64,000 nucleotides of DNA from Selenomonas sp. FOBRC6 (lineage in GTDB: Bacteria > Bacillota > Negativicutes > Selenomonadales > Selenomonadaceae): positions 17,119 to 81,118 of the forward strand of contig NZ_ALKG01000101.1 of the NCBI RefSeq assembly GCF_000286455.1, written 5' to 3'. Each line of letters starts with the position of its first letter. Position 1 is the stretch's first letter. A program made the translations under genes and the position numbers. Below the pieces are notes generated by a model that saw nothing but the letters and a program-made list of their open reading frames with translations, made no database searches and was not told where the DNA came from. Shown in pieces: positions 1 to 8,207 of this stretch.

Positions 1-638
1 ATATGATCGTCCAGATCCAGCATCATATTGATCTCACGGACGAGCTTATCCGCGCCGTCAAGATCGGACTTGTTGATGGCGAATACGTCGCCAATCTCCA
101 AGATACCCGCCTTGATTGCCTGGATGTCATCGCCCATGCCCGGAATCAGTACAACCATGGTAGTGTCCGCCGCCCGCACGATATCCACCTCGGACTGCCC
201 GACACCGACGGTCTCGACAAAGATGATGTCCTTGCCGAACGCATCCATGACCTTTACTGCGTCCGCAGTCTTGTGCGAGAGGCCGCCGAGGCTGCCGCGC
301 GTTCCCATGCTGCGGATAAAGACGCCCTCGTCGAGGGTCAGGTCATTCATGCGAATGCGATCGCCGAGGATCGCACCGCCGGAAAAGGGGCTCGTAGGGT
401 CGACGGCGATGATGCCGACGGTTTTCCCGCGCTTGCGGTATTCCTTGGCAATCTTGTCCGTCATGGTGCTTTTGCCCGCACCCGGAGGGCCGGTAATGCC
501 GAGAACATAGGCATGTCCCGTATGCGGATAGAGCGCTTTCATGATGGCGGTCGCCGACTCACGCTCGTTCTCGATCGCCGTGATGGCGCGCGAGAGCGCG
601 AGGCGGTTGCCCTTCAGCACTTCGGCTGCAATATCCAT
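1..638 (-). CDS. meaB: MeaB/ArgK-family GTPase, 3' end cut by window edge
   Basis: G3E-family GTPase that protects and reloads the B12 cofactor of methylmalonyl-CoA mutase. About 212 codons are visible. The Walker A motif GPPGAGKST lies at residues 50-58, followed by the VDPTSPFSGG segment and, later, the NKSDLDGADK stretch that holds the G4 NKxD motif. The start is ATG at 638, preceded by GGAGGTGGGC. It lies just downstream of both mutase subunit genes on the same strand, the usual arrangement for this chaperone. The C-terminal part lies outside the window, so the dimerisation arm cannot be checked. Confidence 0.93.
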   Translation of the reverse strand, partial: MDIAAEVLKGNRLALSRAITAIENERESATAIMKALYPHTGHAYVLGITGPPGAGKSTMTDKIAKEYRKRGKTVGIIAVDPTSPFSGGAILGDRIRMNDLTLDEGVFIRSMGTRGSLGGLSHKTADAVKVMDAFGKDIIFVETVGVGQSEVDIVRAADTTMVVLIPGMGDDIQAIKAGILEIGDVFAINKSDLDGADKLVREINMMLDLDDH

Positions 639-736
639 GCGCCCACCTCCTTCGCGCAGTCGCTCCACAGGAAACAAACGAATGGACGACAGACGGAAGT
701 CCCTCTGCCTGTCATCCATCCTTTCAAAACGGCGTT

Positions 737-1129
737 TTACGCCACATGTTCCTTGATGAAGTCAACTACTTCGCCGGTCGGTGTGCCGGGGGTAAATACT
801 GCGGCAACGCCCGCATCCTTGAGAGCGGGAATGTCGCCCTCGGGGATGACGCCGCCGCCGATGACGAGCACGTCGTTCATGCCCTTCTCACGCAGGAGAT
901 TCACAACCTTCGGGAAGAGATGCGGATGCGCACCCGATAGAATGCTCATCGCAACGACGTTCACGTCCTCCTGCAGAGCCGCCTCGGCGATCTCCTCGGG
1001 GGTTTGACGCAGACCCGTGTAGACAACCTCGAAGCCTGCGTCGCGCAGCGCGCGGGCAACAACCTTCGCGCCGCGATCATGACCATCCAGACCCGGCTTT
1101 GCAACGAGCACTCTGATTTTCTCTGCCAT
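737..1129 (-). CDS. mcmB: Methylmalonyl-CoA mutase, small cobalamin-binding subunit
   Basis: B12-binding subunit (130 aa) of a methylmalonyl-CoA mutase whose two domains are separate proteins. The cobalamin motif DxHxxG is seen as DGHDRG at residues 15-20, with the SILSG and GGGVIP loops of the Rossmann-like fold further on. I chose ATG at 1129 because GGAGGAATAT precedes it; an upstream in-frame start would add about 19 residues that do not resemble the family. It sits directly downstream of the catalytic subunit gene. The role is succinyl-CoA to (R)-methylmalonyl-CoA in propionate formation, or the reverse. Confidence 0.94.
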   Translation of the reverse strand: MAEKIRVLVAKPGLDGHDRGAKVVARALRDAGFEVVYTGLRQTPEEIAEAALQEDVNVVAMSILSGAHPHLFPKVVNLLREKGMNDVLVIGGGVIPEGDIPALKDAGVAAVFTPGTPTGEVVDFIKEHVA

Positions 1130-1214
1130 TTTTATATTCCTCCTGAACGGAGCCGCCGCCACGCGGGCGGCGTGCCCCCACTGCATTCACCTATTTGTTT
1201 GCGGCATCCGATTC

Positions 1215-2861
1215 TTACAGGTTGACGTGTGCCTCGTACTCGCCGAAGACCTCGCGCATAACGCCGCAGATTTCGCCGAGCGTCGCGTAGGTCTTGACCG
1301 CTGCGAGGATGTGCGGCATGAGGTTCTCGTTCTCGTCGCCGCACGCCTTCTTGAGGTCTGCGAGAGCCGCCTGAACGGCAGCATTGTCGCGCTTCGCCTT
1401 CATCGCCTCGACCTTTGCCTTCTGCTTCTCGCCGACGGATGCGTCGACGCGGAGCAGATTCTTCGGCGCCTCTTCCTCCACCTGGAACTTGTTGACACCG
1501 ACGATGACGCGGGCACCGGACTCGACGTCCATCTGCCACTTGTAGGCACTGTCCTGAATCTCCTTCTGGATGTAGCCCTTCTCGATCGCCGCAACAGCGC
1601 CGCCGAGATCGTCGATCTTCTTGATGTACTCCCAAGCCTCTGCCTCGATGCGGTTCGTCATCGCCTCGACATAGTAGGAGCCTGCGAGCGGGTCAATGAC
1701 ATCGGCAAGTCCGCTCTCGTACGCAACGATCTGCTGCGTGCGGAGTGCGACCATGACCGAGTCCTCCGTCGGAAGCGCAAGTGCTTCGTCGCGGGAGTTC
1801 GTGTGGAGCGACTGCGTGCCGCCCATGACGGCAGCTGCCGTCTGGAGTGCGACGCGGACGATGTTGTTGTTCGGCTGCTGTGCGGTCAGCATGGAGCCTG
1901 CCGTCTGGGTGTGGACGCGGAGCATCATGGACTTCGGCTTCTCCGCCTTGAAGCGATCCTTCATGACCTTTGCCCAGATGCGGCGGGACGCGCGGAACTT
2001 CGCAACCTCTTCGAGCACGTTGTTGTGTGCGTTCCAGAAGAAGGAGAGGCGTCCTGCGAAATCGTCAACGCTCAGACCTGCCTTGATGGCGGCCTCGACG
2101 TAGGCAATGCCGTCCGCAATGGTGAATGCAATCTCCTGCGATGCCGTGGAGCCGGCCTCGCGGATGTGGTAGCCCGAGATGGAAATCGTGTTCCAGTTCG
2201 GGACGTTCTTGGAGCAATATTCAAAGATGTTCGTGATGAGGCGCATGGACGGGCGCGGCGGGAAGATGTACGTGCCGCGTGCCGCATACTCCTTCAGAAT
2301 GTCGTTCTGGATCGTGCCCTTGAGCTTGTCCGCCGAGACGCCCTGCTTCTCCGCCACTGCGATATACATCGCGAGGAGGACGGACGCGGGGGCGTTGATC
2401 GTCATGGACGTGGAGACCTTGCCAAGGTCGATCTGATCGAAGAGGATCTCCATGTCAGCGAGCGAGTCGATCGCAACGCCGACCTTGCCGACCTCGCCCT
2501 CAGCAATGGCATCCGTGGAGTCGTAGCCAATCTGCGTCGGGAGGTCAAATGCGCAGGAAAGTCCCGTTGCGCCGCTCTCGATGAGGTAGCGGTAACGCTT
2601 GTTGGACTCCTCCGCCGTGGAGAAACCTGCGTACATACGCATTGTCCAGAAGCGCCCGCGGTACATGGTCGGCTGAACGCCACGGGTATAGGGGTAGACA
2701 CCGGGGAAGCCGATGTCCTCTGCGTAGTCCGTCTCCTTGATATCGAGCGGGGTGTAGAGTCCCTGCTCGGGGATGTGGGGACGCGCCGGGAACTTCGCCG
2801 TTGCCTTTTCTACGGTAGCATTGTACTTGTCAAGCCCCGCCTGGATCTTTTCATTGCTCAT
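1215..2861 (-). CDS. mcmA: Methylmalonyl-CoA mutase, large catalytic subunit
   Basis: TIM-barrel substrate-binding subunit (548 aa), which is the usual size when the B12 domain is a separate protein. Typical signatures are [18 protein letters not shown] near residue 76, the segment around [18 protein letters not shown] and the conserved GSYYVE. The C-terminus stops before any DxHxxG motif, in keeping with the separate 130-aa subunit downstream. The ATG at 2861 follows AAAGGAGAATACTTTC. With the CoA-transferase upstream and meaB downstream, it forms a succinate-propionate module. Confidence 0.96.
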   Translation of the reverse strand: MSNEKIQAGLDKYNATVEKATAKFPARPHIPEQGLYTPLDIKETDYAEDIGFPGVYPYTRGVQPTMYRGRFWTMRMYAGFSTAEESNKRYRYLIESGATGLSCAFDLPTQIGYDSTDAIAEGEVGKVGVAIDSLADMEILFDQIDLGKVSTSMTINAPASVLLAMYIAVAEKQGVSADKLKGTIQNDILKEYAARGTYIFPPRPSMRLITNIFEYCSKNVPNWNTISISGYHIREAGSTASQEIAFTIADGIAYVEAAIKAGLSVDDFAGRLSFFWNAHNNVLEEVAKFRASRRIWAKVMKDRFKAEKPKSMMLRVHTQTAGSMLTAQQPNNNIVRVALQTAAAVMGGTQSLHTNSRDEALALPTEDSVMVALRTQQIVAYESGLADVIDPLAGSYYVEAMTNRIEAEAWEYIKKIDDLGGAVAAIEKGYIQKEIQDSAYKWQMDVESGARVIVGVNKFQVEEEAPKNLLRVDASVGEKQKAKVEAMKAKRDNAAVQAALADLKKACGDENENLMPHILAAVKTYATLGEICGVMREVFGEYEAHVNL

Positions 2862-2941
2862 GAAAGTATTCTCCTTTACCTTTACAGTTCTTTTGTTGGG
2901 GGTATATCCCCCTAAAGAGCTTTATGCCCTTTTTATCTGAT

Positions 2942-4438
2942 TTATTTCTGCATCGACCCCGTTGCAACGAAGCGCTGATGGAAGGAAAGCGCCTCATCGA
3001 GCAGGTGCGGCGTCTGTGCGCCCTTGGTCGCTGCAAGTGCACGCTCGTAGTAGTCGAGCAGGATCGGACGGAAGTCCGGATGCGCGCAGTTGTTGATGAT
3101 CTCGAGCGCGCGCTCACGCGGGGATTTGCCGCGCAGATCTGCAACGCCCTGCTCCGTGATGACGATGTCGACATCATGCGCACCGTGGTCGATGTGCGAG
3201 CAGAACGGAACGATCGAGGAGATCTTGCCGCCCTTTGCCTCGGACTGCGTGTAGAAGATCGTGAGGTAGGCGTTGCGTGCGAAGTCGCCGCTGCCGCCGA
3301 TGCCGTTCATCATCTTCGTGCCCGTGACGTGCGTGGAGTTGACGTTGCCGTAGATGTCAACCTCGATTGCCGTGTTCATCGCGATGACGCCGAGACGGCG
3401 AACAACCTCGGGGTTGTTCGAGATCTCCTGCGGGCGGAGCATCATGATCTTCTTGTACTTGTCGATGTCCTTGTAGAAGCGCTGGAGTCCATCAGGCGAG
3501 GGCGAGAACGCCGTGCCCGACGCAAACTTCAGCTTGCCCGCATCGGCAAGGTCGAACATACCGTCCTGGATGACCTCGGTGTAGACCTCGAGATCCGTGA
3601 AGTCGGAGTTCACAAAGCCCGCGATAACCGCGTTTGCAACGTTGCCGACGCCCGACTGCAGGGGGAGGAGCCCCTTCGGCATACGCCCCTCGGCGATCTC
3701 CTTCTTGAGGAGTTCGACCGTGAACGCCCCCATCTTGCGCGCCGCATCATCGAGCGGCGCGAGCGGACGCGTCTTGTCCGTGATATCGCAGGGGACGATG
3801 TACTTGATCTTCTCGAGCGGGCAGGGCATGAAGGTCGTACCGATGCGATCGCCCGCCTTCGTGATGGGAATCGGCAGACGGTTCGGCGGATCGAGGGGGA
3901 TGTAGATGTCGTGCATGCCGACCAGCTCCATCGGCTGACTCGTATTCACCTCGACGATGACCACGTCCGCACTCTGGATGAAGGACGGCGTATTGCCGAC
4001 CGAGGTCGAGGGGATGATGCCCTCCTCGGTGATGGCAACCGCCTCGACGAGTGCGACGTCGATCTTGCCGAGGAAGCCCTCGCGCGACTGCTGTGCCACC
4101 TCGGAAAGGTGCATATCGATGTAGTTCACGAGACCGGAGTTGATCGCATTGCGCAGCGGCGTATTCGTCTGATAGGGAAGACGCTGCTTGATGCCACCCG
4201 CTTCAGCCAGAGCACCGTCCAGCTCGGGCCCCGTCGAGGCGCCCGTCCAGATGTTGACCTTGAACGGATTCTTCTTCATGCGCTCGGCGATGGCAAGCGT
4301 GACCGCCTTCGGATAGCCGGACGGCGTAAAGCCGCTCGCACCGATGGTCATGCCGTCGGCAAAATACTCTGCCGCCGTCTCCGCGCTCACAACTTTGTCC
4401 GCAAGGGACTTGGGTATGCGATCAGAAATATCGATCAT
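2942..4438 (-). CDS. Acetyl-/propionyl-CoA:succinate CoA-transferase (Cat1/ScpC type)
   Basis: Class I CoA-transferase of the acetyl-CoA hydrolase/transferase family (498 aa). It moves CoA from an acyl-CoA (propionyl- or acetyl-CoA) to succinate. Seen: GASGFTPSGYPK near the N-terminus, the GIGGSGDFARNA region, and HIDHGAHDVDIVITEQGVAD near residue 440, all typical of the family. The start is ATG at 4438 behind AGAGGGAGGTTTTT, not the in-frame start 11 codons upstream. It is first in a run with the methylmalonyl-CoA mutase genes, so propionyl-CoA:succinate transfer is the likely use; acyl preference cannot be read from the sequence. Confidence 0.9.
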   Translation of the reverse strand: MIDISDRIPKSLADKVVSAETAAEYFADGMTIGASGFTPSGYPKAVTLAIAERMKKNPFKVNIWTGASTGPELDGALAEAGGIKQRLPYQTNTPLRNAINSGLVNYIDMHLSEVAQQSREGFLGKIDVALVEAVAITEEGIIPSTSVGNTPSFIQSADVVIVEVNTSQPMELVGMHDIYIPLDPPNRLPIPITKAGDRIGTTFMPCPLEKIKYIVPCDITDKTRPLAPLDDAARKMGAFTVELLKKEIAEGRMPKGLLPLQSGVGNVANAVIAGFVNSDFTDLEVYTEVIQDGMFDLADAGKLKFASGTAFSPSPDGLQRFYKDIDKYKKIMMLRPQEISNNPEVVRRLGVIAMNTAIEVDIYGNVNSTHVTGTKMMNGIGGSGDFARNAYLTIFYTQSEAKGGKISSIVPFCSHIDHGAHDVDIVITEQGVADLRGKSPRERALEIINNCAHPDFRPILLDYYERALAATKGAQTPHLLDEALSFHQRFVATGSMQK

Positions 4439-4497
4439 AGAAAAACCTCCCTCTGATGCGCCGGACAGCAAGTGCTGCCGTCGACCATTGCTCCTGT

Positions 4498-4659
4498 AGG
4501 AAGCACTGATAAATTCAGCTTGCGTCTCTTAGCGCATCTTTTTTACCCGCACAACGCCTGCAAATCCTCCACATAGCTCTTTGCTATGCGTCCGGTTTGT
4601 CTCCTAGTTCGGACGAAAAATCTACGCCAATCTGAGGGTCTATTTTATCAGCGATTCCT
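4498..4659 (+). repeat. MITE-like repeat family B, copy 1
   Basis: A 162-bp non-coding repeat. It begins AGGAAGCACTGATAAATTC and ends with TTTATCAGCGATTCCT, so its ends are imperfect inverted repeats (AGGAAnCnCTGATAAA). The middle holds a hairpin, CACATAGC facing GCTATGCG, flanked by CAAATCC and GGTTTG. A full second copy in the opposite orientation lies at 35393-35556 and a shortened one at 48359-48418. It lies in the leader of the CoA-transferase/mutase run. No ORF or transposase is present. Confidence 0.85.
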
Positions 4660-4660
4660 A

Positions 4661-4775
4661 TGACTTATACGCAGGAAACAACTTGCAGACATTCGGAACA
4701 TCTTATTTCATCTTGTGAATTATTCATGGTAGGAATGTTCTGAATAACTGCAAGTTATCGTAGCTGCATAAGTCA
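4661..4775. repeat. Long imperfect inverted repeat beside MITE copy 1
   Basis: The two arms, about 45 bp each, pair over most of their length: TGACTTAT with ATAAGTCA, GCAG with CTGC, AACTTGCAG with CTGCAAGTT, and GAACAT with ATGTTC. The centre is an A/T-rich loop. It abuts the right end of the MITE-like repeat and lies between the rex terminator and the CoA-transferase start. It may be an RNA hairpin in the leader, an operator, or the remnant of another small element. Confidence 0.7.
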
Positions 4776-4801
4776 ATTATATCTGTCCATAGGATATCAC
4801 G

Positions 4802-4838
4802 AAAAAAAAATGCCGTCAAGATTACATTGACGGCATTT
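4802..4838 (-). terminator. Rho-independent terminator of the rex transcript
   Basis: On the minus strand TGCCGTCAA pairs with TTGACGGCA across a 7-nt loop and is followed by a run of nine T. It lies just after the rex stop codon. Confidence 0.9.
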
Positions 4839-4871
4839 TCTGTGATTTGTGAAAAAAAGGGCAAAGAAGTT

Positions 4872-5549
4872 TTAATCCGTTAAATTTTTGTCTGATAACT
4901 CCCCGTCTTCCGCGCTCGCATGGGTCAGATAATACGAGAGTGCGCTAAGTCCGACGGACAGATCTTCGCTGACAAACGGAATGCTCGGCGGCACCTGCAG
5001 CTTCACGGGCGCGAAGTTCCAAATCCCGCGAATGCCCGCCGCTACAAGCTGATCGGCGACGCCCTGCGCATGTGCTGCGGGCACGGCGATGACACCGATC
5101 TGAATGTCACGCTCGGCGATGATCTCCGCAAGATAGGCAATGTCCTCCACGCGACGCTCTCCGACGCGCGTGCCGATGACGACGGGATTCGCGTCGAAAA
5201 TCGCGGCAAGCCGGAAGCCGAGGCGCGCGATTCCCTGATAGTTTGCAAGCGCTGCACCGAGGTGTCCCATGCCGATGATAGCAACATTCCAATGATTGTC
5301 GAGTCCCAATATGCCGCCGATGCTCTCTTTCAGCTCCGCGACATAGTAGCCGACGCCCTTCTTGCCAAATTGTCCGAAGAACGCCAAATCTTTACGAATC
5401 TGTTCGGGGTTGATGGCAAGGCGGCGGCCGAGCTCCTCCGAGGAGGCGATCTCCACGCCCTCGTCCGTCAACTGACGCAGACAGCGATAGTAGCGCGGCA
5501 GCCGGTCGACGGTCGCCTTGGATATCGATAGATGTTCCTGCATAGTCAT
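4872..5549 (-). CDS. rex: Redox-sensing transcriptional repressor Rex
   Basis: NADH/NAD+-sensing repressor (225 aa) of anaerobic and fermentative genes. It has an N-terminal winged helix (residues about 1-80, with NPEQIRKDLAFFGQFGKKGVGY) and a Rossmann NAD(H) domain starting at GMGHLG (93-98). The ATG at 5549 overlaps the upstream gene's stop as ATGA. A second ATG two codons later (5543) is better spaced from AAGGAAGG and may be the true start. It is the last gene of the folC/O-antigen-ligase run, ahead of a strong terminator. Likely targets in this window (pfl, fumarate reductase, CoA-transferase) are inferred only. Confidence 0.96.
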   Translation of the reverse strand: MTMQEHLSISKATVDRLPRYYRCLRQLTDEGVEIASSEELGRRLAINPEQIRKDLAFFGQFGKKGVGYYVAELKESIGGILGLDNHWNVAIIGMGHLGAALANYQGIARLGFRLAAIFDANPVVIGTRVGERRVEDIAYLAEIIAERDIQIGVIAVPAAHAQGVADQLVAAGIRGIWNFAPVKLQVPPSIPFVSEDLSVGLSALSYYLTHASAEDGELSDKNLTD

Positions 5550-6892
5550 CCTTCCTTCATCTCCCCCGCAATCGCATGCACCGCCGCCGTCATGGCGGCG
5601 AGCATCCAGAGCAGCATGGAGGACGGTATATTAAAGAGCAGATGATCTGTGATGCCGTTGAGCGCGACGGAGATGAACGCAAGTCCGAGACCAAGCGACA
5701 GCCCCTCGACGAAGCGGCGTCTGCGCCAGCGCGCGAGCGCGGCACGCACGTCAGCAACGGTCTTCCACTCGTGCTCATGCGCGGCGAGCACCGCCTCCCA
5801 CGGCGGCGTTTTCTGCGGCAGACGGAAGGCGAGCACAAGCGAGCCAAAGAAGAACCAGAGAAAGGAGAGTGCGCCTGGCACACCGATCTCCGCCGCATAG
5901 TTCAGATACATATTGTGGGCGTGCACGATCTGCACGGGCGCGCCCTGCAAATAGAAATCGTACTCGGGGTAAACCATGAAGTACATGCCCCAGCCAATGC
6001 CAAGGAAGGGGTGATCCATTACCATTGCAATCGTGCTCTCCCAGAACGCGAGCCGCATCTCCGACGACGTATCCACACGCGTAAAGACGGAGAGCAGACG
6101 GTCGGCGAGCACGGGATCGACGAGGAGAGCACCCGCACCGACGACAACGATCCCAAGGAGGACGCGCCAGTCGCGCAGTGCACCGTAGCCCGCGAGCACG
6201 ACGGCGATGACGAGGCACGCGCCGCGCGCATAGGTCATGCCGAGGCACGCGAGCGCCACGATGAGCAGGATGAGCGCAAGGATGCGCCATGTGCGTGTGA
6301 GCGCCGTGAGAAGTCCCACCGCAATGCAGGCGACGATATCGAGGTAACCCGCGAGGATGTTCGGATTCTCCCACGTCGAGAAGACACGCTTCGAGAGTTC
6401 GGGGAAGGACTCCCCGTCCACCCATTTCATCGCCGAGATGTCGATGCCGAAGATGAACTGATAGAAGCCGTAGAGAATGACGAGCGCCGCCGACACTGCC
6501 ATTGCGAGGACAACGCGCCGCAATTCGTGCGCCGTGCGCAGGGTCTGCCCAACGAGCAGATAGGTCAAGGCGTAGATTGGTACGAGGTGGTAGAAATTGT
6601 AAAAGCTGAACGCCTTATCGGGCGCAACCGCCACGGACAGGAGTCCGATGACAACGAAGAGCAGCGCCGGCGCATCATAGGGCAGACGGCGCAGGTGAAA
6701 GCTCCGATCAATCCGCAGGCGCAGGAGCATCGCCCCACAGCCGATGAGCAGCACGACCATCGCCGCGAGCGGTGCAAGTGGAATGAGGAACGCCTCGGCG
6801 ATGACGGCATACATCATCACACGCGCCATGCGTGCACCCCGCCGTCTCTGGCGCAGAATGCGCCGCCGCTCCTGAAAGTAATCCGCCGCCAT
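5546..6892 (-). CDS. O-antigen ligase/polymerase-like membrane protein (Wzy_C family)
   Basis: Polytopic inner-membrane protein (448 aa) with about ten hydrophobic segments. The family's central periplasmic loop and motifs are visible: FSTWENPNILAGYL, then a region with HPFLGIGWGMYF and HAHNMYLNYAAEIG. Such proteins join or ligate glycan chains on undecaprenyl carriers to lipid A core or protein acceptors. The start is ATG at 6892 behind GGGGAGGTGACGGC, 5 bp after the folC stop, rather than a start 29 codons earlier inside folC. No sugar genes are nearby, so the substrate is unknown. Confidence 0.8.
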   Translation of the reverse strand: MAADYFQERRRILRQRRRGARMARVMMYAVIAEAFLIPLAPLAAMVVLLIGCGAMLLRLRIDRSFHLRRLPYDAPALLFVVIGLLSVAVAPDKAFSFYNFYHLVPIYALTYLLVGQTLRTAHELRRVVLAMAVSAALVILYGFYQFIFGIDISAMKWVDGESFPELSKRVFSTWENPNILAGYLDIVACIAVGLLTALTRTWRILALILLIVALACLGMTYARGACLVIAVVLAGYGALRDWRVLLGIVVVGAGALLVDPVLADRLLSVFTRVDTSSEMRLAFWESTIAMVMDHPFLGIGWGMYFMVYPEYDFYLQGAPVQIVHAHNMYLNYAAEIGVPGALSFLWFFFGSLVLAFRLPQKTPPWEAVLAAHEHEWKTVADVRAALARWRRRRFVEGLSLGLGLAFISVALNGITDHLLFNIPSSMLLWMLAAMTAAVHAIAGEMKEG

Positions 6893-6896
6893 GCCG

Positions 6897-8198
6897 TCAC
6901 CTCCCCGCCGTGAGAAGCGCACGGATGCCGCCCACAAGATAGAGCGAGCCGGCGGCAACGAGAAGCGCCTTGCCCGCACGTGCGCGTGCGACGGCCTCGG
7001 TGAGCGCCGTCTCTACATTGCTGCACGCACGGGTATCAAGACCTAGCCCTGCAGCAATCCCCGCCACGATATCTGCCGCCGCCGCGCGCTCGGAGTTCGG
7101 GCGCACGGTGACGACCTGATCGCCCGTGCGCAGAAGCGCTGCGAGCATAGCGTCGATGTCCTTGTCCTTTAGGATGCCGAGCAGAAAGACGCGCGGCGCA
7201 TCGGGGAAGTAGCGGTCAAGCCCCGCACGCAGCGCCCGCATGCCCGCAGGATTGTGCGCGCCGTCGACAACGACGGGCACGTCCTCGTATTTCAGAATCT
7301 CAAAGCGCGCGGGATGGCGCACCGTCCGCAGACCCGCGCGTACGGCGTTCTCCGTGACGCGCGCGTCCTCGCGCTCGAGCAGCTTTGCCGCCATGATGAC
7401 GAGCGCCGCGTTCTCCGCCTGATAGACGCCCGCAAGCGCGAGCTCGAATGGCTCCGGCTCGCGGCAGACGACGGAGTGGAACGCAACGCGCTGCCCGCCG
7501 CTGTTCGGGAAGAAGAGCTGCGCGGAAAAGTCCTCGCCGCAGACGAAGACATCCGCGCCCAGCTCCTCCGCGCGCCGCTCGATGATCTCGAGCGGCTCCC
7601 CCGTCGCCGCCGTGATGACGGGTACGCCCTCCTTGATGATGCCCGCCTTGTGCTCCGCGATCCCCGCGAGCGTCCCGCCGCAGCGGTCGGCGTGATCCAT
7701 CGCCACGTTTGTAATGATCGTAAGGATTGGCTCGACGACATTCGTCGAGTCGAGGAGGCCGCCGAGCCCCGTCTCGATGACAGCGACCTCGACCTGCTCC
7801 TCTGCAAAATAGAGGAAGGCGAGTGCCGTCAGCGCCTCGAACTGCGTCGGGTGCTCGTGCCCCGCCGCGACCATCTCATCTGCCGCCTCACGCACGCGCG
7901 TCAGGAGCGCCGCAAAGCGCTCCTCGGGGATATCGTGCCCGTCCACGCTCATGCGCTCCGTATAGGAGATGAGATGCGGTGAGAGGTAGCGTCCCGAGCG
8001 GATGCCTGCCGCGTGGAAGACAGCGTCCATCATCTGCGTGACAGAACCCTTGCCGTTCGTCCCCGCAATGTGAATCACCGCATAGGCGCGCTCCGGATTT
8101 CCGAGGCGCGCGCACAGCTCCTCCATGCGCGTAAGACCCAACCGAATGCCGAATGTATTCAGTTCCTCCAGATAGTGAAGCGACTCCGCGTAGTTCAT
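6897..8198 (-). CDS. folC: Bifunctional folylpolyglutamate synthase/dihydrofolate synthase
   Basis: Mur-ligase-family enzyme (433 aa) that adds glutamate to dihydropteroate and folates. The ATP loop GTNGKGS is at residues 46-52. Later come YLSPHL, TGLGGLLDSTN and VDGAHNP, each a hallmark of FolC. It follows valS by 9 bp, the common Firmicute order valS-folC. Together with folD and fhs on the same strand it gives a one-carbon/folate cluster. Confidence 0.95.
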   Translation of the reverse strand: MNYAESLHYLEELNTFGIRLGLTRMEELCARLGNPERAYAVIHIAGTNGKGSVTQMMDAVFHAAGIRSGRYLSPHLISYTERMSVDGHDIPEERFAALLTRVREAADEMVAAGHEHPTQFEALTALAFLYFAEEQVEVAVIETGLGGLLDSTNVVEPILTIITNVAMDHADRCGGTLAGIAEHKAGIIKEGVPVITAATGEPLEIIERRAEELGADVFVCGEDFSAQLFFPNSGGQRVAFHSVVCREPEPFELALAGVYQAENAALVIMAAKLLEREDARVTENAVRAGLRTVRHPARFEILKYEDVPVVVDGAHNPAGMRALRAGLDRYFPDAPRVFLLGILKDKDIDAMLAALLRTGDQVVTVRPNSERAAAADIVAGIAAGLGLDTRACSNVETALTEAVARARAGKALLVAAGSLYLVGGIRALLTAGR

Positions 8199-8207
8199 CG
8201 GAGCACC

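Noticed and set aside
2895..2915. Terminator between the CoA-transferase and mcmA
   Set aside because: The GGGGGTATATCCCCC hairpin has no T run on the minus strand; it is more likely an intercistronic hairpin.
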